The notes beneath the pieces are model-generated. The model was not told where the DNA came from. It made no database searches and was given only the letters and a program-made list of their open reading frames with translations. This document shows positions 4,689 to 12,100 of a DNA stretch of 12,550 nucleotides, piece by piece. Origin of the DNA: JAKANM01 sp964356495 (lineage in GTDB: Bacteria; Patescibacteriota; Patescibacteriia; Magasanikbacterales; GWA2-37-8); the NCBI GenBank assembly GCA_964356495.1, contig CAYHHR010000028.1:1-12550 (forward strand). Direction: 5' to 3'. Position 1 is the stretch's first letter. Each line of letters begins with the position of its first letter. The position numbers and the translations under genes were made by a program.

Positions 4689-7172
4689 ATGAGAATTTCA
4701 TTCAATTGGTTAAAAGATTACGTCAAACTTCCCGATTCTATTTCTCCGGAAGCAGTGGCGGAACAACTAAAATTGAGCACGGTGGAAGTGGAGAGCGTGG
4801 AAAATCTCGGCGCGCAATTAGAAAGTATTGTCGTCGGTAAAATTTTGAAATGCGTTCCGCATCCTGATGCCGACAAATTAAAAGTATGCGATGTTGACCT
4901 TGGACTCCCACCCCCCGGTAGTCCCCCTCAGGCAGGGGGACATAAGCAGATCGTGTGCGGCGGTAGCAATGTGGCGGAGGGTATGCTCGTGGCGGTCGCC
5001 AAAATCGGCGCCAAGGTTAAATGGCACGGCGAAGGCGAACTTGTCACGCTGGAGAAAGCAACTATCCGCGGCGTTGAGTCAAGCGGTATGATCTGCGGCG
5101 CGGACGAGATTGGCCTTGGCACAATGTTTCCGAAGAAAGACGAAAAGGAGATTCTAGACCTCACCACTGTCCTCTCCTTGAAGGAGAGGAAGCCGGGCGC
5201 GCCGATCGCGGAAGCTCTGAAGTTGAACGACGCAATTTTTGAAATTGATAACAAATCACTGTCCAATCGTCCCGATCTCTGGGGTCATTATGGCATCGCG
5301 CGGGAAGTGGCGGCTCTCAACAATCGCGCGGCCGCGCCTTATGCAGTCGCCGCGATTAAACCCGGCAAGGGCGTGATCAAAGTGGAAATCGAAAATGCCG
5401 AACAGTGTCCGCGTTATATGGCGGTCGCGGTGGACGGAGTTACCGTTGGACCTTCGCCGGCGTGGCTCCAGCAGAAACTTATTGCTGTCGGCCAGCGTCC
5501 GATAAATTCCGTGGTTGATATTACGAATTTTGTCATGCTTGATATTGGTCAGCCGCTTCATGCTTTTGACGCAAAAATTTTACAGGGTGACGATGGGGGA
5601 TTTTCAGTCGGCATTCGCGGCGCGAAGAATGGCGAAAAGTTTATCACGCTTGATGAAAAAGAACGTGATTTGCCGGAGGGCGCTCTAGTTATTACATCGA
5701 ATGACAAGCCGGTCGCAATTGCCGGCATCATGGGCGGGCTCGACAGCGGAGTTCAGATCAGTACCGCGACGGTGGTTTTCGAGGCTGCCAATTTTAACGC
5801 GGCGTTAATCAGAAAAACTTCCACGGCGCTAGGGTTGCGTACCGACGCCTCGGCTCGGTTTGAAAAAAATCTTGATCCGAGTCTATGCGAGTTGGCTTTG
5901 AGCAAGGCCGTGAAGTTGTTGCTTGAGATTTCTCCGGGCGCCAAAGTTGTCACAAAGATCGCCGACGCCGGAGCTGTCAAACAACTCAAAAGCTCGTTTG
6001 AGGTCCAGGCGGATTTTTTTACGCAGAAGATCGGTGTTAAAATTCCGAAAAAAACCATCATTGAAATTTTGGGTCTGCTTGGTTTTACGGTAAAATCAAA
6101 AGAAGCTTCGTTTGAGATTTTCGTTCCCAGTTGGCGCGCGCGTGATATTGATTGTCCTGAAGCGATCGTGGAGGAAGTTCTGCGTATTTATGGTTATCAA
6201 AATATTCCCGGAAGTTTGCCGGCATTCCCGATCACTCCGCCGGAGGAAAATAAATTGCGAACTACTGAACGGCGCCTTAGCGATATTTTGGTACGAGAGC
6301 TCGCTTGCGCCGAAGTTTATAATTATTCTTTCGTCAGCGCGGAGAATATCAAAAATCTCGGCGACGAGATTTCAAAATATTTAGAATTAGATAATCCGTT
6401 ATCCAAGGAAAAACCATTTCTGCGCCGGCATCTTCTGAATAATTTACTGGAAAATGTTAAAAATAATATTGATAATTATTCTGAGCTCAGATTGTTCGAG
6501 ATCGGCAGGAAATTTTTGCCGGAACTATCCGGTTTACGGGTCAGCCAAAATAGCGACGAGCTACTGCCGCGCGAAGTGAACTGGCTGACGGCAGTATTCG
6601 CCGGCAAGAAAAACAAAAATGTTTTTGGCGAGGCAAGGGGCGCCGCGGAAGCGATTTTCCGAGAGTTAAATATGGAGTTGAAATTAGGAGCGCCGAAGAA
6701 ACTCGCGCCTTGGCTTCATCCGGCTCGTTCCGGCGACGTTGTGGTCGGGGGTAAATATGTCGGTTCGGTATTTGAACTTCATCCGAAGGCCCTAAAGAAT
6801 TTTAATCTGGATTGCGCAGTCGCGGCGCTGGCTTTGAATTTGGATGAACTGGCCGCTTTGGCAGTTCACGAAAAAAAGTATGAACCGATTTCGGAATTTC
6901 CCGCCGTACAGAGAGATCTGGCATTTGTGATTGGTAAAGAAGTTTCGAATGCCGAGATTGTGAGTCAGATGTCCGGGCAGAGTGATCTGTTGAAGAAAGT
7001 TGAGCTGTTTGATGTCTATGAAGGAGTAAATCTGCTCGCTGTCAAAAAGAGCGTAGCTTATCGTCTGACTTTTGTTCATCCTGAACGCACTCTTACCACG
7101 AGTGAGATTAATGAAGTGGTGGAAAAAATCAAAAATTCCTTTATAAGTAAATGGGGTGTGGAGTTCCGGTAG
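4689..7172 (+). CDS. pheT: Phenylalanyl-tRNA synthetase beta subunit with palindrome-encoded insertions
   Basis: PheT pairs with PheS, binds tRNA and hydrolyses mis-charged Tyr-tRNA-Phe. The ATG at 4689 gives MRISFNWLKDYV, the classic PheT N-terminus, and 827 residues; a TTG at 4671 is in frame but less likely. Domains in order: OB/EMAP-type tRNA-binding domain (about 35-155, with HPDADKLKVC and RGVESSGM), the B3/B4 editing domain (around 205-400, with RPINSVVDITNFVM), B5 (about 440-510), a class II-like catalytic-fold domain (about 520-700), and a complete FDX-ACB anticodon-binding domain at the C-terminus. Two oddities are encoded by DNA palindromes: residues 73-85 (LPPPGSPPQAGGH), inside the first domain between DVDLG and KQIVCGG, and residues 158-168 (LTTVLSLKERK), just after it. 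Neither breaks the frame, and downstream motifs are intact, so the protein should be functional. Confidence 0.96.
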   Translation: MRISFNWLKDYVKLPDSISPEAVAEQLKLSTVEVESVENLGAQLESIVVGKILKCVPHPDADKLKVCDVDLGLPPPGSPPQAGGHKQIVCGGSNVAEGMLVAVAKIGAKVKWHGEGELVTLEKATIRGVESSGMICGADEIGLGTMFPKKDEKEILDLTTVLSLKERKPGAPIAEALKLNDAIFEIDNKSLSNRPDLWGHYGIAREVAALNNRAAAPYAVAAIKPGKGVIKVEIENAEQCPRYMAVAVDGVTVGPSPAWLQQKLIAVGQRPINSVVDITNFVMLDIGQPLHAFDAKILQGDDGGFSVGIRGAKNGEKFITLDEKERDLPEGALVITSNDKPVAIAGIMGGLDSGVQISTATVVFEAANFNAALIRKTSTALGLRTDASARFEKNLDPSLCELALSKAVKLLLEISPGAKVVTKIADAGAVKQLKSSFEVQADFFTQKIGVKIPKKTIIEILGLLGFTVKSKEASFEIFVPSWRARDIDCPEAIVEEVLRIYGYQNIPGSLPAFPITPPEENKLRTTERRLSDILVRELACAEVYNYSFVSAENIKNLGDEISKYLELDNPLSKEKPFLRRHLLNNLLENVKNNIDNYSELRLFEIGRKFLPELSGLRVSQNSDELLPREVNWLTAVFAGKKNKNVFGEARGAAEAIFRELNMELKLGAPKKLAPWLHPARSGDVVVGGKYVGSVFELHPKALKNFNLDCAVAALALNLDELAALAVHEKKYEPISEFPAVQRDLAFVIGKEVSNAEIVSQMSGQSDLLKKVELFDVYEGVNLLAVKKSVAYRLTFVHPERTLTTSEINEVVEKIKNSFISKWGVEFR
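4905..4941 (+). repeat. Protein-coding palindromic repeat inside pheT (copy 1)
   Basis: A C-rich lead (CTCCCACCCCCC) is followed by a perfect 8-bp stem, GTCCCCCT (4921-4928) with AGGGGGAC (4934-4941), around a CAGGC loop. Lead, stem and core align with the first half of the element in dnaE, which starts CTCCCAC and has a CCCCCT...AGGGGGACA-type hairpin. It is translated as LPPPGSPPQAGGH, low-complexity Pro/Gly residues in a place where PheT proteins normally have only a short turn. Confidence 0.75.
5160..5192 (+). repeat. Second palindromic repeat inside pheT (different family)
   Basis: CCTCTCC (5171-5177) pairs with GGAGAGG (5183-5189) around a TTGAA loop, preceded by CTCACCACTGT. The centre can also be read as a 9-bp arm pair, CCTCTCCTT/AAGGAGAGG. 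The hairpin resembles the CTCTCCTTGAAGGAGAG repeats that I know from many bacterial genomes. It is translated as LTTVLSLKERK after LD in the linker between the first domain and the editing domain. Sequence and family differ from copy 1. Confidence 0.55.
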
Positions 7173-7178
7173 AGGGTG

Positions 7179-7187
7179 TGATATAAT
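7179..7187 (+). promoter_or_regulatory. Extended -10 promoter of the small membrane protein gene
   Basis: TGATATAAT matches the extended -10 consensus TGnTATAAT perfectly. No good -35 box is seen, which is normal for extended -10 promoters. It lies 6 nt after the pheT stop and would give a leader of about 25 nt containing the Shine-Dalgarno AAGGGGG (7208-7214), 4 nt before the ATG at 7219. Confidence 0.65.
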
Positions 7188-7218
7188 ATAGTTATTAATT
7201 TATACTTAAGGGGGAAAT

Positions 7219-7602
7219 ATGTTAGAAACAAAAGATCTGCTATATCTCGTAATCTCATTTTGCATAGTTTGGATTACAGTATTCCTCTGCTGGACTTTTT
7301 ACTATGTGATGCGGCTGCTCCGAAATGCCAACCAAATTGCCGAGGAATTTCGCGGCCGGTTGCAGATTCTGACCGAGACTATCAATTATGTTCGCGGCAA
7401 GGTCGAGCACATGTCCGGGCTCATGACTCTTCTCAGTGGCGGACTATCTGAGTATTTAAAAAAAACGGTGACAAAAAAAGCTAAACAATGGGTTGATGAC
7501 AGTGCGGATAAATTCGATGAAACAGCAAAAGACGCGGTAGAGAAAGCAGTCGAGGCCACGGCGCTGAAGATGAAAAAGGCCGTGCATCGGATGAGGAAAT
7601 AA
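7219..7602 (+). CDS. Small single-pass membrane protein with cytosolic helical tail
   Basis: I cannot assign a family. The 127-residue product starts MLETKDLLYL and has one strong membrane segment at about residues 8-32 (LYLVISFCIVWITVFLCWTF). The rest is soluble and helical: a segment with regular hydrophobic spacing (about 37-75, ANQIAEEFRGRLQILTETIN...), then a Lys/Asp/Glu/Ala-rich amphipathic tail (80-127) ending in basic KAVHRMRK. The layout resembles small DUF948-like or YtxH-like membrane-anchored helical proteins, but no diagnostic motif is visible. The start is well supported by the Shine-Dalgarno sequence. It has its own promoter and terminator, so it is a single-gene unit rather than part of the pheST operon. 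Confidence 0.85.
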   Translation: MLETKDLLYLVISFCIVWITVFLCWTFYYVMRLLRNANQIAEEFRGRLQILTETINYVRGKVEHMSGLMTLLSGGLSEYLKKTVTKKAKQWVDDSADKFDETAKDAVEKAVEATALKMKKAVHRMRK

Positions 7603-7614
7603 ATTTGATAAAAG

Positions 7615-7640
7615 AAGCCATCCGCAAGGGTGGTTTTTTT
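7615..7640 (+). terminator. Intrinsic terminator after the small membrane protein gene
   Basis: A 9-bp stem (7615-7623 with 7628-7636, including two G-U pairs) closes a GCAA tetraloop of the stable GNRA type. It runs into a seven-T tract at 7634-7640. It lies 12 nt after the stop codon at 7600-7602. Confidence 0.85.
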
Positions 7641-7676
7641 GTTGGCTATTCTGGCGTCGGTGGTTCCGGCTGACCC

Positions 7677-7705
7677 TTGCCAAAACACCTTTTTTTTGCT
7701 ACTGT
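7677..7705 (+). promoter_or_regulatory. Possible promoter of the phosphoesterase gene
   Basis: TTGCCA (7677-7682) and TACTGT (7700-7705) are 17 bp apart. The -35 matches TTGACA at five of six positions; the -10 keeps only the first, second and last consensus bases. A promoter is expected here because a strong terminator lies just upstream. The gene's Shine-Dalgarno, GAGG (7763-7766), lies 5 nt before the ATG at 7772. Confidence 0.4.
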
Positions 7706-7771
7706 CTAAAAAGGAATATTCTTTGAAAATCCGCAAAAAACCAATAACCACGCCACCACATCGAGGTCAAA

Positions 7772-9070
7772 ATGTCGTCTGAAGCTCGAAAGGTAATTTA
7801 CGTTATTTCCGACCTGCATTTGGGCGCCGGCGTGTACAGCTCTTGGAAAGAGAGCATGCATGAGATGTTTAAGAGCCATCCGGTCGGCCGAGACTTTCGG
7901 GATACCAGTGAGGACGAAGTTCTGGATCCGTTTTTTCACGATTTCATCCATTGGATCGTGAGCAATCATCAAGGTGATGAAGTTTGCCTGAAACTTCTTG
8001 GCGACATCTTCGACCCCCTCGCAGTAGAACTCGATGGTCGGGCGGATTTTCCTCAATACGAGGAAGACGATGTCCTGAGGCTTCAGAAAATTGCCATCGG
8101 ACACCATTCTTTGATTGAGGCTCTGCGTTTTTTCTGCGGGCAACCGAACTGTTCCGTGGAATTCATCGTTGGCAATCATGACTTGTTTCTCGCCTGGCCT
8201 GGAGTTCAAACAGAGGTTCAGAAGTTGATCTCGCAGGACCACCCCGATCGAGTGCAATTTTTTGGCTCGCTGGCGGCAGTAGGCGTGTATTACGAACACG
8301 GGGCCACTGAACCGCACAATCGGTTCGACCTCGATCTGAGGAAAAACATCCTCGAAGAAGGCGATCCGCGAAGCGGGGAGGTAAAGAGGACGCTAGACGT
8401 CACGCAAGGCCACTACCTCAGTCGCGGCCTCGCGAACCCTCTCATGTTGGTCGACTTTCTGATCGAGCGGATGCACATCCATGGTTTTGTCTGGCTGGAC
8501 GTTTTGCTCCATCCATTCCGTAGGCCATGGTACCGCTGTCGGGCTTCCGTATTCGTGCTGGTAGCGGCTTACCACCTCTTCAAGATTTTTATCTTTCACT
8601 CGCTTTCTACCCTTCGACACATGAGGACGAAAAGCGGTTTTATGAAGATTCTGAAAGTGCTCTGGTGGACTATTACCGGCGCGATCGGTGGGACTACCAC
8701 GAAGGCGCGCGCCGAAAGATACCTCCGCGAACACGATGAGACGGATGTCGTGGTCCTGGGTCACGAACATAGTCCTGGGGAAGAACTTCTCCACATCGGC
8801 AACCGGCCGAGAAAGTATTTCAACGTCGGAGCCTGGATTCAGATGTGGGAACGCCGCGCGCCGTCGCCATCGATGCTGACTTGGAAACGGCTGCGTCGAC
8901 TGCAAGGATTCCTGTTTTTCTTTCGAGATTTGTTCCAAAGTCCGGAGCTGGTCTCGATTACGCTCTTTCCGGTCCTCGTGGTCAGCCACGATGATAATGG
9001 TGAGCGCGGAGTTAGATTCATGCGTTGGGACTCCGAAAGTAAGGAAATCAAGGATTTCACCGATCGATAA
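7772..9070 (+). CDS. Calcineurin-like metallophosphoesterase with long hydrophobic insert
   Basis: The 432-residue protein carries the full dinuclear metal site of the calcineurin-like phosphoesterase fold: DLH (Asp14, His16), GDIFD (Asp78), GNHD (Asn135, His136), His176 in YEHG, and GHEH (His331, His333). It therefore probably hydrolyses a phosphomonoester or phosphodiester, but the substrate cannot be read from sequence. About 150 residues separate YEHG from GHEH, far more than in compact members. This stretch includes a hydrophobic segment at about 258-275 (ASVFVLVAAYHLFKIFIF) and a basic patch, so the protein may associate with the membrane. LpxH is unlikely: it has GNRD and is much shorter (~240 residues). 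The gene is bounded by terminators on both sides and appears to use more C-ending codons than its neighbours, which may mean acquisition by transfer. The upstream intergenic interval 7603-7771 holds only the terminator and a possible promoter. Confidence 0.9.
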   Translation: MSSEARKVIYVISDLHLGAGVYSSWKESMHEMFKSHPVGRDFRDTSEDEVLDPFFHDFIHWIVSNHQGDEVCLKLLGDIFDPLAVELDGRADFPQYEEDDVLRLQKIAIGHHSLIEALRFFCGQPNCSVEFIVGNHDLFLAWPGVQTEVQKLISQDHPDRVQFFGSLAAVGVYYEHGATEPHNRFDLDLRKNILEEGDPRSGEVKRTLDVTQGHYLSRGLANPLMLVDFLIERMHIHGFVWLDVLLHPFRRPWYRCRASVFVLVAAYHLFKIFIFHSLSTLRHMRTKSGFMKILKVLWWTITGAIGGTTTKARAERYLREHDETDVVVLGHEHSPGEELLHIGNRPRKYFNVGAWIQMWERRAPSPSMLTWKRLRRLQGFLFFFRDLFQSPELVSITLFPVLVVSHDDNGERGVRFMRWDSESKEIKDFTDR

Positions 9071-9086
9071 AAAAAGGGGATTTACC

Positions 9087-9118
9087 GAAGGGGCCTAAGA
9101 CTGGCCCCTTCTTCTTTT
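9087..9118 (+). terminator. Intrinsic terminator after the phosphoesterase gene
   Basis: A perfect 9-bp stem, GAAGGGGCC (9087-9095) with GGCCCCTTC (9103-9111), closes a 7-nt loop and is followed by a T-rich tract (TTCTTTTT). It starts 16 nt after the stop codon at 9068-9070. The A-run at 9069-9075 on the 5' side does not pair with it well, so it acts mainly on the plus strand. Confidence 0.85.
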
Positions 9119-9121
9119 TGA

Positions 9122-9150
9122 TTGATTTTGTGATAGCTATCGGGTAAGAT
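9122..9150 (+). promoter_or_regulatory. dnaE promoter
   Basis: TTGATT (9122-9127) and TAAGAT (9145-9150) are separated by exactly 17 bp; each keeps the most conserved positions of its consensus. Transcription would start near 9157, only about 2 nt before the dnaE ATG at 9159, so the mRNA would be essentially leaderless. AGGG at 9151-9154 could serve as a Shine-Dalgarno only if the real start site lies further upstream. Confidence 0.6.
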
Positions 9151-9158
9151 AGGGCCAT

Positions 9159-12100
9159 ATGAATTTTGTTCACCTTCACGTTCACTCGCATTATTCGCTT
9201 CTCGACGCTTTGCCAAAAATCAACAATCTTGTTAAAGCTGCCAAGGCGGGAGGATTCACGGCTCTGGCTCTGACCGACCACGGCAATTTGCACGGCGCGA
9301 TTGAATTTTACGAAGCTTGTAACGCGGCCGGTATCAAGCCTATTCTTGGCGTTGAAGTTTATACTACGCCCTACAGTCTCGATGATAAAAATATTGCTGA
9401 ACATAAACAGTATCATCTTGTTTTACTCGTAAAAAATTATGTCGGCTATCGTAATTTGATGAAATTGGTTTCGTTTGCGTATTTGGATGGGATGAGGGGG
9501 AAACCGCTGGTGGACCGCGCGCGGCTTAGTCAGTTTCACGAAGGACTGATCGCGTTATCGGGTTGCATCGAAGGAGAAATTCCCACAATTTTAAAAAAAG
9601 AAAATAATTTTGAAAAAGCCGCCAAGGTCGCTTTGGAAATGCAGGAAATTTTTGGTCAGGAGAATTTTTATCTGGAACTTAACGATCTGCCGGCCTTGCA
9701 AGGGCAAATGGAAGTTAATGAGCGGCTGATCAAATTAGGAAAAGAAAAAAATATTCCGCTGGTGGTGACGCGCGACGCGCATTATCTTGAACGCGATGAC
9801 GCGGAGGCGCAGGATATTATGACTTGTATTCGCGACGGTCAGACGCTCGACGAGCCAAATCGCGCCACGATGCAAAATGTCGATTATTCTTTTGCCTCCG
9901 CCAAAGAAATTATCAGTCGTTTCAAGCATTGTCCGGAAGCAGTCGAAAATACCGTGAAGATCGCAGACAGCGTGGATCTAAAAATTGAATTAAACAAATG
10001 GCATTTTGCGGCGCTGGATATTCCAGACGGAAAAACGGCTGATGAGTATCTTCGTGAACAGACTTACGAACGTCTCGCGAAGTTGATTGAAATTACCGAG
10101 GAAGTAAAAACTCGCATTGAGTATGAACTCGGCATTATTACCAAGAAGGGTTACTCGCCATACTTTATTGTCGTGGCGGATTATGTGCAATATGCTCGTG
10201 CTCACGGAATAGTCGAAACTACCCGTGGTTCGGCCGCCGGATCCTTAGTTTCGTACGCGATGGGAATCGTGACCGTCAATCCGTTATTTTTTAAATTGCC
10301 GTTTGAACGTTTCTTAAATCCGTTTCGTCCTAGCCCGCCTGACGTTGACGCGGATTTCGCCGACGACCGCCGAGATGAAATGATCGAGTACGTGACCCAA
10401 AAATATGGCGCCGACAAGGTCGCTCAGATTGTGACATTCGGTACGATGGCGGCCAGAGGCAGTATCCGTGACGTCGGCCGCGCGCTTGGCTATAGTTATT
10501 CTTTTTGCGATCAGGTTTCTAAATTAATTCCGTTTGGCGCGCAAGGTTTCCAGATTACGATCGCCAAAGCCTTGGATCTCGAACCGGAATTAAAAAAATT
10601 ATATCAGACCAATGATCAGGTTAAGCGCCTTCTAAATCTCGCGCAGAAGATTGAAGGTTGCGCGCGCCACACTTCGATGCACGCGGCCGGCGTCGTGATT
10701 TCGCCGACGCCATTGACTGATTTCACTCCTCTACAGCGTGAAGCGGGTGGAGAAAAAATTGTGACGCAGTATGAATTTCATGATGTCGAGTCGGCCGGAT
10801 TGTTGAAGATGGATTTCCTTGGTATTAGAAATTTGTCTATTTTGGCGCACGCGGTCGAGATCGTGCAAAAAACTGCCGGCATAAGCATCGACATTCATCA
10901 TCTCGATCCTTGGGATGATAAAAAAACTTATGAAATGTTGGCGCGCGGAGAAACGATCGGTGTCTTCCAGCTTTCCGGTTCCGGCATGACGCGCTATTTG
11001 AAGGAACTGAAACCGGCCAGTATTTTCGATATTATGGCGATGGTCGCGCTGTTTCGCCCCGGCCCGATGGAATCGATTCCTGATTATATTCGGCGTAAAA
11101 ATAATCCGGAGTTGATCGAGTACCTTGATCCGCGCATGAAGGATTTTCTTGATCAGTCGCTTGGGTTGATTGTTTATCAGGACGACGTGCTTCTCACCGC
11201 CATCAACCTTGCTGGTTATAATTGGGAAGAAGCCGATAAGTTTCGCAAAGCGATGGGCAAGAAAATTCCCGAGGAAATGGCAAAACAAAAAGAGAAATTT
11301 TGTAAGGGTTGTAAGGAATTTGGAAAATTATCGACCGCTACCATCAATACGCTTTGGGAGCGCATCGAGCCGTTCGCGGCCTATGGTTTCAACAAAGCTC
11401 ATGCCGCTAGCTACGTGGTCGTGGCTTATCAGACGGCCTACATGAAAGCGAATTTCCCGATTCAGTATATGACGGCGGTGATGATTGCCGAGAGCGGCGA
11501 TATCGACAAAGTTCCGGCTATTATTCACGAGTGCGAGCGCATGGGCGTCAAGGTTTTGCCACCGGCCATCAATGAGAGTTTCAAAAATTTCGCGATGATC
11601 TCCCACTCCCCCCTGACCCCCTCTCGGGCAGAGGGGGACAATGTCGATCCCCCCCTTACTAAGGGGGGGCGTGGGGGAGTTGCCGAGGGTGGTGCGCATA
11701 TCCGTTTCGGTTTGAACGGCATCAAAAATCTCGGTGAACATATTGCCGAGGTGATTTATCGTGAGCGCAAAGAACACGGAAAATATGCCAGTCTAGATGA
11801 TTTACTTTCACGCGTGCACGACCGGGATTTGAATAAAAAATCTCTTGAAAGTTTGATCAAGTGCGGCGCGCTGGATGATTTTGGATATGACCGCGGAGTT
11901 CTGCTTGGAAACATTGATAATTTATTGTCATACGTGAGAGAGCATCAGGAAAAAAATAATACTGCAAAAAAACAAAACTCATTATTTACCGGCAGTACGA
12001 TTGATGTGGCGACCAAAGTAAGGTTGGCTCCCGCCGCCAATGCGACTCCTGATGATAAACAGCATTGGGAGAAGGAACTGCTTGGGCTCTATGTTTCGTC

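Noticed and set aside
7706..8317. Minus-strand 203-codon frame overlapping the phosphoesterase gene
   Set aside because: It is antisense to a gene in which all metal-binding motifs are intact, and its own translation shows no motif. The same applies to the minus-strand frame at 8393-8989.
7772..9070. LpxH (UDP-2,3-diacylglucosamine hydrolase)
   Set aside because: The protein is nearly twice the LpxH length, has GNHD rather than GNRD, and organisms of this type generally lack lipid A synthesis.
10731..11288. Minus-strand 185-codon frame within dnaE
   Set aside because: It is antisense to the conserved polymerase core and its catalytic Asp552 region; it has no family features.
11581..11700. 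Frameshift or assembly error in dnaE
   Set aside because: The insert keeps frame, has no stop codons, and conserved DnaE sequence resumes in the same frame on the far side. A related element in pheT also argues against error.
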